From Vibrio sp. S17_S38 (GTDB lineage: Bacteria > Pseudomonadota > Gammaproteobacteria > Enterobacterales > Vibrionaceae), in assembly GCF_014694375.1 (NCBI RefSeq), contig NZ_JAAUWW010000013.1:55142-119141 (forward strand): 64,000 bases of DNA, given 5' to 3'. The translations under genes and the position numbers were made by a program. Below are positions 48,191 to 57,133 of this stretch, piece after piece; positions within the stretch are counted from its first letter, which is position 1, and every line of letters begins with the position of its first letter. The notes under the pieces were generated by a model that ran no database searches, was not told the origin of the DNA, and worked only from the letters and a program-made list of their open reading frames with translations.

Positions 48191-49090
48191 TTAATATCCA
48201 TCTAATTCTAACTGATTGTTTAATATCTTAATCGCATCCTGATCTGATTGTCTAGAATGAAGAGTAAAAGATATTTGATGCCATAACATTGCCATAAAGC
48301 GTAGATATGGAATCCATTGCTGGACTATCTCAAACCATTGGCACTCTTCTATATTGTAATATTGAGCATAAAGATGGACCCCTTGCTTCACATCAAACTG
48401 CCCTGCAAGAATAGTCGTAGCTAGATCAATGATAGGTGAAGAAAAAGCGGCATATTCCCAATCAATTACCATCAAATGACGAGAGGTCGTTTGGATTATA
48501 TTGTAATCACCTAAATCAAAATGGCATAAACATAAAGGCGTAACAGATAAAGTTTCTTGATATAGCTCGTCGGCATGCGCATAAAAATAATCAAACCGTT
48601 TCTTTTGGGTCGTCGATTGCTGAAGGTAAGTTAAACGCTGCCAATAAGCATGAATACACTCTTTATAATCAAATGTTCGGATATTTTCAGCATTCAATAA
48701 AGAGGTAACAGGGTACTGGTGTAAATCTGAAAGTGCTCTCATAACAAGGTTAAGGCTGCTATCTGCAACACTATTTAAACACTCACCATCGATCCACTCT
48801 ATCAACAGCCCTTCTGGAATCAATAGCTCTACTTTTGGTGAAAAAGGGGCATTTTGGAGAGATTGTAATACTTGATACTCATCAGAACGATGTAGAGAAA
48901 AATATTCAGTGGATTGCGAATGTGGTCGCCAAACATAATCATTGCCACATTGGGTAGAAATTTTCCAGCATTGATTGGTCAAACCGCCCGTGAGAGGCTG
49001 AGCACTCACGAGCTGTTTTGACCACTGATCTTGTAATATACGTAAGCTTGGCTCTTGTTCAAGAGTCTGTTGCCAACCATCAGTAGTCAT
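48191..49090 (-). CDS. thiK: Thiamine kinase-like phosphotransferase ThiK
   Basis: The 299-residue protein of the aminoglycoside phosphotransferase/choline kinase fold has an N-lobe with PLTGGLTNQCWKI, the catalytic loop CHFDLGDYNI and the metal-binding VIDWEYA. By position (lpoB-thiK-ycfP-ndh) and motif it corresponds to E. coli ThiK, which phosphorylates thiamine in salvage. Sequence identity is modest, so substrate could differ. It follows lpoB by 20 bases. Confidence 0.78.
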   Translation of the reverse strand: MTTDGWQQTLEQEPSLRILQDQWSKQLVSAQPLTGGLTNQCWKISTQCGNDYVWRPHSQSTEYFSLHRSDEYQVLQSLQNAPFSPKVELLIPEGLLIEWIDGECLNSVADSSLNLVMRALSDLHQYPVTSLLNAENIRTFDYKECIHAYWQRLTYLQQSTTQKKRFDYFYAHADELYQETLSVTPLCLCHFDLGDYNIIQTTSRHLMVIDWEYAAFSSPIIDLATTILAGQFDVKQGVHLYAQYYNIEECQWFEIVQQWIPYLRFMAMLWHQISFTLHSRQSDQDAIKILNNQLELDGY

Positions 49091-49110
49091 TATTATCTAT
49101 ACCAACGCAA

Positions 49111-49701
49111 TTACATACCAAAGAAACTTTTTGATTCTTGTTTACGAATCTCTGTTTCATCAGCCCATTCAATTAAACCTGTTTTTAGATCCATCAAACG
49201 CATCGTCATTTTGTAATATACATCTTTATCGCTGCCTGCTTGCTTCACGATACTAGAAAGATTGCCATACAACATGTATTGCGCACCAACCATTTGACCA
49301 AATTTGATCGCACTGCTTTGATCAACTAATTCATCGTTATTTTGGAAGTTCAGTTGTTTACGTACTGTCTCCACTTTATCCATATCAACAAAACGGAACT
49401 TACCTGAGTTCAGCATTTTGGTGCTTACCGAATCAGTAACCGATTCCGTATCAATATGCTCGCTGGTTTTGTTTTTAATTGAATCAACAAACACAATTGG
49501 GCGGCTATCTTTTGTAATAGCGGCAACAGAACCTGATGCTAGCATGCTGTCTACCATCTCGTTTGCAATCTTTTGTAGATCGGTTGATCCAAAATCTACC
49601 GTTGTTGTTTCTGCTGAATTGGCATCGCCATATTGGACTTTATTCGCACAGCCACCAAGGATCACAGCTAAACTTAATAATGCAATCGCACTTTTTTTCA
49701 T
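49111..49701 (-). CDS. lpoB: PBP1B activator lipoprotein LpoB
   Basis: The 196-residue lipoprotein has a lipobox LGGC with C18 and an LpoB-type domain: RPIVFVDSIKNKTSEHIDT, SGKFRFVDMDKVETVRKQL, GAQYMLYGNLSSIVK and LIEWADETEIRK. LpoB reaches through the peptidoglycan to activate PBP1B. The disordered linker after the lipobox is shorter than in E. coli. SD: AAGGAAA. It lies 15 bases after ycfL and 20 before thiK, within the same operon. Confidence 0.9.
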   Translation of the reverse strand: MKKSAIALLSLAVILGGCANKVQYGDANSAETTTVDFGSTDLQKIANEMVDSMLASGSVAAITKDSRPIVFVDSIKNKTSEHIDTESVTDSVSTKMLNSGKFRFVDMDKVETVRKQLNFQNNDELVDQSSAIKFGQMVGAQYMLYGNLSSIVKQAGSDKDVYYKMTMRLMDLKTGLIEWADETEIRKQESKSFFGM

Positions 49702-49716
49702 TACAAATTTCCTTTA

Positions 49717-50103
49717 TTAATCTTGTGGACGAATTTGGATACGAAACTCTTTCGCATTTGGATTCACCGATACTTCAGAAAGACTGATTGACTCATAACC
49801 ACGTAGCATAAACTGACGCCAAGCACCTTGCTTTGCATTCACTTCGATACCGTTATCATCATACCAATAAAAACGATACTGCAACTGCTGATCACTTGCG
49901 TATTTACTTTCAACTTGAACCACACCACGAGTATTGCCATTCATATCTTGAGTGCTAATATCATTAATCGCTAAGCGATCATCAAGAGCACTATCTCCGA
50001 ACAACACCTTCTGACTACTGCTATCGACTCGTAAACCTGCTGTATTGTTTGAACAACCAGCTAATATTACGATACCTAAACAGGCAATTATCAATTTTCT
50101 CAT
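49717..50103 (-). CDS. ycfL: YcfL-family lipoprotein (DUF1425)
   Basis: The 128-residue lipoprotein has lipobox LAGC with C17 and one DUF1425 domain with LQYRFYWYDDNGIEV and the C-terminal AKEFRIQIRP strand. It is usually adjacent to lpoB, as in E. coli; the function is not established. It overlaps the COG3014 gene stop by four bases (ATGA). Confidence 0.88.
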   Translation of the reverse strand: MRKLIIACLGIVILAGCSNNTAGLRVDSSSQKVLFGDSALDDRLAINDISTQDMNGNTRGVVQVESKYASDQQLQYRFYWYDDNGIEVNAKQGAWRQFMLRGYESISLSEVSVNPNAKEFRIQIRPQD

Positions 50104-51560
50104 TTAATTTCTCCTAGTTGCTTATGCCACATAGTAACCGAATTTCCTTGCCTTGAAACCCATACAAGCATTCTGCGGTTTTCTCTTACTGGTAGCGTAT
50201 AAGCTTTTCCATTAAGCGTAACCGAATGATCACCTGCCGGTAAATTAACGCTGCTGCTATAAACTTTTCCAGGTAGAGTTTGCCAACTACGAGTATCCGG
50301 TTGCTCTGTTGCTATATTCCAAATGCTCACTAATAAATTGGCAATACCTGAATCATCATTTTTTTGAGCTTCATGGCGTAATTGATCTTTTGTATATAAA
50401 CGTAACCCTTGTTTTAGTACCATGGTCGGAATACGTTCAGATAAATCATTTTGCGCCATTAGATTAGTATCCGCTAGCAAACTTGGTTTTAATGTTCCTT
50501 GGTCAATATGAATCGATGGGAAGCTCTGTTTTTCAAATGATTTATAATAAGGCAACGTGACACTATAAAATCGTACCTGACCCGAGCGCCATAATGGCAA
50601 ATCTAAGCGCCAGCTATCTCTTGCAGCAACAATACCTTGCTCGTCAATAAAAATAACTTGACCTTGCCCTTTAGGAACCTCATCCGGTTGGCCATATTGC
50701 TTGGTTAATGAGGCGAGGTCTTGCCGCATACCTAAAGCTTTAGCAACACGTAACGTAGATTCAATAATTTGTCGATTATCAGGGTATATCGCCAGCGCTC
50801 GTTTATAATCAATATATGCATCATTTAGTTGGTTACCGGCCTCATACAGTGTGGCTGATAAATACAATAAATAGGCATTTTGTATGGCTTGCAATGTTTT
50901 TCCCGCATCAGGATAATTTGATAAAATACTCCCAACATTTGGTTGAACACCATTACTTTTCATGTTCGATTGGGCTTCTTGTAACTCTTTCTCTCGTCGT
51001 TTTTTAGCTTTCTCTTGGACTTGGTTTGCACGTCGGACTTCAACTAAAGCACCTTGCAAATCATTCTGCTGCAAATAGTTTAGTCCTAAATAAAGATGTA
51101 AATAACCAAGTTCATAATCGGCAGGCTCGTAAGTGGTTAAATTATCATTAGTCGCAAGCGATCCAACTTGATTTGCCGTTTCACTCACCGATAAGGTTGC
51201 TCGTTGCTCCAGAACATTAACGGCAGTATCACTTAGCTGAAAGGAAGAAAAACTTTCAGGGTAGCTTTCCGCTAAGAACGAAACTCGCCCTCTTTCCATA
51301 TTGCTTAAGATCGGCCCGCCGACATCTGAATCTTTTAGCTCTGAAACTGCATCTTGATAATCGCCAACCATGACATCTTTATAAGCGTCACGATTTTGAG
51401 CTGAATAATGACTAAATAAACCACCAGCTGATAAATTAGCACAAGCCGATAAAACCAAAGTTGAGACGAATACGATCACCACACGCCATGATGAGTAAAC
51501 CGCTGACATCAAAGGATCAGAAAATCCTATTTGTAAATTTAATTTATTCATTTTTTTCAT
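50100..51560 (-). CDS. COG3014-family TPR-like lipoprotein
   Basis: The 486-residue protein has a lipobox LVLSAC with C40, so the signal peptide has a long 25-residue n-region if the first ATG is used; the ATG at 51509 (MSAVYSSWR) would give a normal one. A helical repeat region with TPR-like residues (YLGLNYLQQNDLQGALVEVRRA and YKRALAIYPDNRQI) is followed by a C-terminal beta domain. The family has no assigned function. It precedes ycfL and lpoB, suggesting an envelope or cell-wall role (inference). Confidence 0.8.
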   Translation of the reverse strand: MKKMNKLNLQIGFSDPLMSAVYSSWRVVIVFVSTLVLSACANLSAGGLFSHYSAQNRDAYKDVMVGDYQDAVSELKDSDVGGPILSNMERGRVSFLAESYPESFSSFQLSDTAVNVLEQRATLSVSETANQVGSLATNDNLTTYEPADYELGYLHLYLGLNYLQQNDLQGALVEVRRANQVQEKAKKRREKELQEAQSNMKSNGVQPNVGSILSNYPDAGKTLQAIQNAYLLYLSATLYEAGNQLNDAYIDYKRALAIYPDNRQIIESTLRVAKALGMRQDLASLTKQYGQPDEVPKGQGQVIFIDEQGIVAARDSWRLDLPLWRSGQVRFYSVTLPYYKSFEKQSFPSIHIDQGTLKPSLLADTNLMAQNDLSERIPTMVLKQGLRLYTKDQLRHEAQKNDDSGIANLLVSIWNIATEQPDTRSWQTLPGKVYSSSVNLPAGDHSVTLNGKAYTLPVRENRRMLVWVSRQGNSVTMWHKQLGEIK

Positions 51561-51574
51561 GGTTAAGGCACAAA

Positions 51575-51925
51575 TTAATTAACCAACATAGGCCCTAAAG
51601 GCTGACCGCCAACTAAATGCATATGAATGTGGTATACCTCTTGGCCACCATATCCGTTGCAGTTCACAATTAAACGATAGCCTTTTTCATCGATACCTTC
51701 CGCTTTAGCGAGCTTTTTTGCGACCGTAAACAAACGCCCCATAACGGCTTCATCTTCCTCTTCAATATCATTGGTCGTTGGTATCAATTTATTGGGAATG
51801 ATCAGAATATGGCTTGGTGCTCGTGGATTAATATCTCGAAATGCAGTCACTAAATCATCTTGATATAAAATATCGGCAGGAATTTCTTTACGGATGATTT
51901 TACTAAATATTGTTTCTTCAGCCAT
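51575..51925 (-). CDS. hinT: HIT-family purine nucleoside phosphoramidase HinT
   Basis: HinT hydrolyses adenosine phosphoramidates. The 116-residue protein has the histidine triad HIHMH ([11 protein letters not shown]) and matches E. coli HinT in length and in [10 protein letters not shown] and [18 protein letters not shown] lies at good distance. First gene of the hinT-COG3014-ycfL-lpoB-thiK cluster. Confidence 0.96.
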   Translation of the reverse strand: MAEETIFSKIIRKEIPADILYQDDLVTAFRDINPRAPSHILIIPNKLIPTTNDIEEEDEAVMGRLFTVAKKLAKAEGIDEKGYRLIVNCNGYGGQEVYHIHMHLVGGQPLGPMLVN

Positions 51926-52425
51926 GTGGCCTCCATGCGATAAGGTTTACCACCATATTTATATCATTGCCGCTTTATTTGCTAAATCCGCTCACTTTGA
52001 ACTGGTAGCAATACGACCGTATTTATGGCTTAAGTTATTAATAAATCGATTGTAAATATCAAGTCTAATAGTATGCGTCAAGGTTTGTGATATGACAATA
52101 TTTTCTGCCTATAATGCATACCCCCTATTACTGTCATAACAAAAAACCAAAATAAATGAATGCTATGTTGAACCTCACAAGCATTATGGAGTCTATCTAT
52201 TTAACCGAGGTAGCAATGTATGTTTATTCAAACCAATTGATCAATATAATAAAATTTGAATGCACTTGTTAATTAATCATATTAACCTCATATTAATTAT
52301 GTTCTTTACCCGCTCTGACATTTATCTTTTGGTGTAACGTTACCTTTTAGTCTCATTTTGATACACACCAAGATTGATGATCCGTATATGTTTATAGAGA
52401 CCCATAGGTCTAAAAAGGAAGTAGT
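51926..52425. other. 500-base divergent intergenic region, hinT / CARF gene
   Basis: It has no supported gene; a 35-codon frame from 52165 lacks a ribosome binding site. Structure near the CARF gene includes the palindrome GTAACGTTAC (52334-52343), an inverted pair TTGGTGT/ACACCAA (52329 and 52365), and a small AGACC/GGTCT hairpin (52398-52411) just before the ribosome binding site. This much leader is unusual for a single downstream gene. Confidence 0.5.
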
Positions 52426-53586
52426 ATGGCGATTCATGTTGGTATTATTGACCAAGATCCTGTGAGATTAATTACCCCGTTACTTGATAGCCGCTCTGAA
52501 TGTACTCACATGATTTTCATTGGAGACAACAGCCAAAGCGGTATGTACTCTCGATTGCATTCTGTTTTAGAAAGCCGAGGCCTTAGTTCTGATTTTTTTG
52601 AAATACCAAGTGCCGTTGATACCTCTGAAATAAAGAGAAATGTCAAACTCCTCGCGGAAAACTTACAACAGCAAAATCAAGTTATTTACTTTAATGCAAG
52701 CTGTGGCTTAAGACACCGTTTACTCTCAGCTTATGAAGTATTTCGCAGTTATAACTGGCCTATTTTCGTAGTAGAACCCTTTAGTGACAAACAATGTTGG
52801 CTTTACCCTTCAGATAAAGCAGATAGACAAGTCCAAGATCATATTCGAATTAGTGATTACCTGACTATTTTTGGTGCTCGCTGTGAATTTCCAACCATCG
52901 AAATCCCTGCTCCTCTAGATGCCAAGTTGCACACATTAGGAAAACGTTGGGCTAGTAATGCTCTAGAGTTAGGTCCTGGCTTAGCCACACTAAATTATTT
53001 AGCTACAACATGCCGAAAGGAGCAAAAACTTGATGTTTCCTTAACCGAGAAGCAACAAGGCTATAAAGAACTTGATATGCTATTAAGTGATTTGGTTGAT
53101 ATTCAACTTGCCACCTACGAAAATGGTGTTCTTACTTTCCATAACGAAGATGCTCGTCGCTTTTCGAATGGTGAATGGTTAGAAAACTTAGTTCATAACA
53201 CCGTACGTGAAATTCAAGACGAACTGAGCACCATTCAAGATCACTCATTAAATGTTCAGGTTTACCGCGAAATAGGCGACCGAGAAGTAAGAAATGAACT
53301 TGATGTTGCCACTGTAGTAAATAACAAGCTTCACATCATCGAATGTAAAACCAAAGGTATGCGAGATGATGGTGATGATACTTTGTATAAATTAGAGTCA
53401 TTGCGTGATTTATTGGGTGGTTTGCAGGCTAGAGCAATGTTAGTTAGTTTCCGTCCTATGCGTCATAATGATATTTCTCGCGCTGAAGATTTAGGTTTAG
53501 CTCTAATAGGGCCAGATGAATTAAAGGATCTCAAAACTTACTTAACAAACTGGTTTACTGAAGCGGGTGGCCAAGAAGATATTTAA
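52426..53586 (+). CDS. CARF-nuclease of the VC1899 (DUF1887) family
   Basis: The 386-residue protein has an N-terminal Rossmann-like CARF domain (residues about 1-145, with VIYFNASCGLRHRLLSAY as the ligand loop) and a C-terminal PD-(D/E)xK nuclease with D293 (NELDV) and E307-x-K309 (IIECKTKG). A winged-helix-like linker joins them. The family includes the V. cholerae VC1899 structure and the cyclic-oligoadenylate-activated nucleases Card1/Can2 of type III CRISPR systems. No CRISPR array or cas gene is in this window. AAGGAAG precedes the ATG, and its terminator follows at 53626. The activator and target here are unknown. Confidence 0.9.
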   Translation: MAIHVGIIDQDPVRLITPLLDSRSECTHMIFIGDNSQSGMYSRLHSVLESRGLSSDFFEIPSAVDTSEIKRNVKLLAENLQQQNQVIYFNASCGLRHRLLSAYEVFRSYNWPIFVVEPFSDKQCWLYPSDKADRQVQDHIRISDYLTIFGARCEFPTIEIPAPLDAKLHTLGKRWASNALELGPGLATLNYLATTCRKEQKLDVSLTEKQQGYKELDMLLSDLVDIQLATYENGVLTFHNEDARRFSNGEWLENLVHNTVREIQDELSTIQDHSLNVQVYREIGDREVRNELDVATVVNNKLHIIECKTKGMRDDGDDTLYKLESLRDLLGGLQARAMLVSFRPMRHNDISRAEDLGLALIGPDELKDLKTYLTNWFTEAGGQEDI

Positions 53587-53625
53587 CTTCATCTTTTTAA
53601 CGTAGTAGAAAATCAACCCTGATAG

Positions 53626-53662
53626 AAAATGCCCAAGTGAATCACTTCATTTGGGCATTTTT
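53626..53662. terminator. Bidirectional terminator after the CARF gene
   Basis: AAAATGCCCAA pairs perfectly with TTGGGCATTTT, with GTGA/TCAC inside, and is followed by TTC. It serves the CARF gene and probably udp from the other side. Confidence 0.8.
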
Positions 53663-53742
53663 CATTATATTCTATTAAAGCTATCTGATTTATACACTTA
53701 GCACTGGAATTTATAGCCCTTATCTATCAATAATCATGATGA

Positions 53743-54513
53743 TTACAGCAGTTTCGCAGCCGCGCCAATCACCACTCGCAAAGAGTTCTTCTCAGCAGCT
53801 TTTAGTTTCTCATGATCTGGTATTTCATCTTTACTACGGTTAACAATCACAGCAGCAACACAGCCAGCTCGTAAACCAGAACTTGCACACATCGTCAATA
53901 ACGTTGCTGATTCCATTTCAAAATTCAATACACCCATTTGTTGCCATTCTTTCATCGAGCCTTGGAAACGGGACACAACACGGCCAGTATAGGTGTCATA
54001 ACGTTCTTGGCCTGGGTAAAATGTATCACTCGAAGCGGTAATACCGGTATAAACGACACTACCCGTTTCTTCTGCTGCCAACTTCATTGCAGTCGCAACA
54101 TCAAAGTCTGCGACGGCTGGAAATTCCAACGGTGCAAAATGCGTACTCGCTCCATCAAGACGGACAGAACCTGTTGTCACTATCATATCGCCAACGTTCA
54201 AATGTGGCTGAATAGCGCCAGTCGTACCGACACGTAAGAAAGTACGCACACCAAGCTGAGCGAGTTCTTCAACAGCAATAGAAGTCGAAGGGCCACCTAT
54301 TCCCGTAGAGCATACAACGACCGATTTGCCATTTAGCTTGGCTCGAAAAACCGTATATTCACGGTGGCTTGCTAAAAACTCAGGTTCATCCATCAGCTGT
54401 GCAATTTTTTCAACACGAGCAGGATCACCCGGAATAATGGCTAAGGTTGCGCCATTTAGATCTTGCTGATTAATACCTAAGTGGAAAACGTTAGAAGAAT
54501 TTGATGCCGTCAC
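53743..54513 (-). CDS. udp: Uridine phosphorylase Udp
   Basis: Udp splits uridine into uracil and ribose 1-phosphate. The 256-residue protein matches E. coli Udp across [40 protein letters not shown] and [16 protein letters not shown], with the EMESATLL substrate loop. A GTG start at 54513 is chosen because AGGAG lies seven bases upstream; an ATG 17 codons earlier has none. The gene has its own upstream region beyond the CBS terminator. Confidence 0.95.
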   Translation of the reverse strand: MTASNSSNVFHLGINQQDLNGATLAIIPGDPARVEKIAQLMDEPEFLASHREYTVFRAKLNGKSVVVCSTGIGGPSTSIAVEELAQLGVRTFLRVGTTGAIQPHLNVGDMIVTTGSVRLDGASTHFAPLEFPAVADFDVATAMKLAAEETGSVVYTGITASSDTFYPGQERYDTYTGRVVSRFQGSMKEWQQMGVLNFEMESATLLTMCASSGLRAGCVAAVIVNRSKDEIPDHEKLKAAEKNSLRVVIGAAAKLL

Positions 54514-54637
54514 GTGTGGCTCCTTAACTAAAAATGGATTCGCTAAAACGATCCTTAAATACAATGGAAAATGCTTGCCTTCAATCTAGCCAATAAACCA
54601 TGGCAATTTAGTGATCAAAATCCCATCTCAGAATGAG

Positions 54638-54671
54638 AAAAGGCAACCGAATACATAAGTAAACGGTTGCC
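54638..54671 (-). terminator. Terminator of the CBS-domain gene
   Basis: On the reverse strand GGCAACCG pairs with CGGTTGCC (14-base loop) and is followed by TTTTCTC. It separates the CBS gene from udp. Confidence 0.7.
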
Positions 54672-54801
54672 ATCACACTATTTTACGACTTAGATTATCT
54701 CATCTCTGGTTTATAAAGCTAATGAGAGTGCTCCTCTATTGGTAAAAATACCGCATTGCTTTGAAGAACATTCAATTATCACCTTCGATGAGGTTATTCA
54801 T

Positions 54802-55218
54802 TTAAAGCGGCTTCTTAAAACAACTATTAAAATTATCACTAACAGCTTTCAGCACTTCGCGGCGTGAAATGATTCCGACAAGCTTTTTATTTTCAACCAC
54901 TGGATACACTTTAGGTTTACCAACCTCCATCATTTCAGCTAAAGCTAACACTGACATTTCAGGGCTAATGGTTAGAGCATCTTTATTCATGCAATCACCC
55001 ACAGTATGGGTGTCCTGACAGTGATAGCTCACTTGAACTAGGCGATTGAGTAAATCCTGTTCTGATAAAAAACCGACGACTTCTTGTTTTTCATTAATAA
55101 CTGGCCCACCAATATTGATCGCATTCAACACTTTATCCAAGGCAGTAGAAAGTGACATATTTTCAGTAAACGTCACAGCGCGAGGACGCATATAATCTCG
55201 TACTTTTAAAGATGCCAT
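54802..55218 (-). CDS. CBS-domain pair protein
   Basis: The 138-residue protein consists of two CBS domains (first about residues 8-65, YMRPRAVTFTENMSL; second about 75-130, CMNKDALTISPEMSV) forming one Bateman module that would bind adenine nucleotides. No effector domain is attached. AGGAG precedes the ATG. It is monocistronic. Function cannot be read from sequence. Confidence 0.88.
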   Translation of the reverse strand: MASLKVRDYMRPRAVTFTENMSLSTALDKVLNAINIGGPVINEKQEVVGFLSEQDLLNRLVQVSYHCQDTHTVGDCMNKDALTISPEMSVLALAEMMEVGKPKVYPVVENKKLVGIISRREVLKAVSDNFNSCFKKPL

Positions 55219-55395
55219 AACTCTCTCCTATTATGATCGCCTAATATACTCATATTACTTAAAGTATCATTGGCTCTATTATTAATTTTAGTTGGACAAT
55301 GTATTAACCCTTTATCTAAGTGTCGTCTAATTTCTTGATTTTACTAAATGGATTTCAACGATTTTATTCATTGTTAAAACCAATGAGACCATTAT

Positions 55396-56937
55396 TTACT
55401 TCTTTGCCGGATTAGTTTTTGCAAATTTATAGAGATCGGGACGGCGATGTTTTAAGTTCGTCACAGAGCCTTCACTATGCAAAAGTTTTAATTTAGACAA
55501 ATCCACATCGGCGTAAATCATCATTTCAGTATTAGGATCCGCTTCCGCGATAATGGCATCATGTGGGAAATAAACATCTGATGGTGAAAATACCGCGGAT
55601 TGTGCATATTGAATATCTACGTTATCGACTCGCGGCAAATTCCCAACACTACCACTAATAGCAACATAGCATTCATTTTCAATGGCTCGGGCTTGGGCGC
55701 AAATGCGTACTCGCAAATAGCCATTTTTAGTGTCCGTCCAGAACGGAACAAATAAAATTTGAACACCTTGCTCAGCCAACATGCGACCAAGTTCAGGAAA
55801 CTCAACATCATAACAAATCAATATTCCCACTTTGCCTGCATCAGTTTCGATAACTTTAACCTTATCACCACCTTCAATCACCCAATCCCATTCTTCATGC
55901 GGCGTAATATGGATTTTATATTGCTCTTCAATACTACCATCCCGATGTAACATATAAGCTACGTTATACATCTTCCCATCTTGCTGCACTGGTAGGCTGC
56001 CTGAGATAATATTAATGTTGTATGTCACCGCTAAGCGCGAAAACCTCTGGATGATTTCCTCTGAATATTCACTCAAATAGCGCATGGCTTCAACCGAGCG
56101 AAGATCCGGTGCAAGCCCCATCAATGGCGCGCTAAAGAACTCAGGAAATAGCGCAAAATCAGACTGATAATTAGCGAGTGAAGTAATAAAGAATTCAGCT
56201 TGATTCACCAAATCGTCCAACGACATCACATGGCGCATTTGCCACTGAACAACACCAATCCGCACGATACTTTTTTCGTTTTGGTGGATTGATTCAAGCT
56301 CTTCTTCATAGAAAATATTATCCCACTCTAATAATGTGCCATATCCTTGAGATTTTTCATCTTCAGGTAAGTAACCACGCATCAGACGCTTGACGTCAAA
56401 ATCATTAGAAAGCTGAAAGGATAAAATCGGATCGTGGAACTCTTGGCGTTTTACTTTTTCAATGTAGTCACTGACTTTCATTTGATCTGAATATTGTTGG
56501 AAGCCCGGAATTCGACCACCGGTTAAAATGGCTTTTAAATTATCGGCACGACATAGCTCTTTACGTGCTTCATATAAACGGCGACCTAAGCGTAAACCTC
56601 TATAGTCAGGGTGGACAAAAACATCCAACCCATAAATAGCATCACCATTCGGATTATGTTGAGCGACATTTTTTAAATCAACAATATCAGTGTACTTATG
56701 TGGAAGAGAAAAACGCGAATAGTCCACCTTGATAGTTAACGCCGCGCCAATAATTTTACCACTGTCTTCAATGCAAATTTGACCATCAGGAAACTGAGTT
56801 ACGAGCTCCATAATCGTTGATTCTGGCCATGCTCCCCCAACATCTGGAAAAACTAAATCCATTAATGCGGCTAATTCTAGATAATCTTCAGGCATTACAA
56901 TTCTAAGATTAAGCAGCGGAGTATTATTTTCTTCCAT
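55396..56937 (-). CDS. GNAT acetyltransferase-carbon-nitrogen hydrolase fusion
   Basis: The 513-residue two-domain protein has an N-terminal GNAT domain (residues about 8-175, with VHPDYRGLRLGRRLYEAR as the acetyl-CoA loop) fused to a nitrilase-superfamily domain whose Glu-Lys-Cys triad is E266 (FPEFFSAP), K341 (YKIHITPHE) and C375 (ILICYDVEFPE). The amidase would release or transfer amide nitrogen and the GNAT domain acylate an amine. The physiological substrate is unknown. The ATG at 56937 has AAGGA upstream; an in-frame start eight codons earlier is possible. It is divergent from the sugar efflux gene. Confidence 0.88.
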   Translation of the reverse strand: MEENNTPLLNLRIVMPEDYLELAALMDLVFPDVGGAWPESTIMELVTQFPDGQICIEDSGKIIGAALTIKVDYSRFSLPHKYTDIVDLKNVAQHNPNGDAIYGLDVFVHPDYRGLRLGRRLYEARKELCRADNLKAILTGGRIPGFQQYSDQMKVSDYIEKVKRQEFHDPILSFQLSNDFDVKRLMRGYLPEDEKSQGYGTLLEWDNIFYEEELESIHQNEKSIVRIGVVQWQMRHVMSLDDLVNQAEFFITSLANYQSDFALFPEFFSAPLMGLAPDLRSVEAMRYLSEYSEEIIQRFSRLAVTYNINIISGSLPVQQDGKMYNVAYMLHRDGSIEEQYKIHITPHEEWDWVIEGGDKVKVIETDAGKVGILICYDVEFPELGRMLAEQGVQILFVPFWTDTKNGYLRVRICAQARAIENECYVAISGSVGNLPRVDNVDIQYAQSAVFSPSDVYFPHDAIIAEADPNTEMMIYADVDLSKLKLLHSEGSVTNLKHRRPDLYKFAKTNPAKK

Positions 56938-57133
56938 AGATATAATTCCTTTCTTTTCCATTCATGTATTCTAGAGTAACGAATTATTCGGACCAAACAA
57001 GGACTTATCTTCATCGTAACATCATCAATCTTAAACTGATTAAAAATTATCTTTTAATTTCAGTTGTCTATATTTTTAGAATATTGATTTTGTTAAACTA
57101 TTCATCGCCCTTTCCTCATAACTTATTGTGATC

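Noticed and set aside
52165..52272. 35-codon open frame upstream of the CARF gene (MLNLTSIMESIYL...)
   Set aside because: No ribosome binding site, AT-rich codon content, and no recognisable family.
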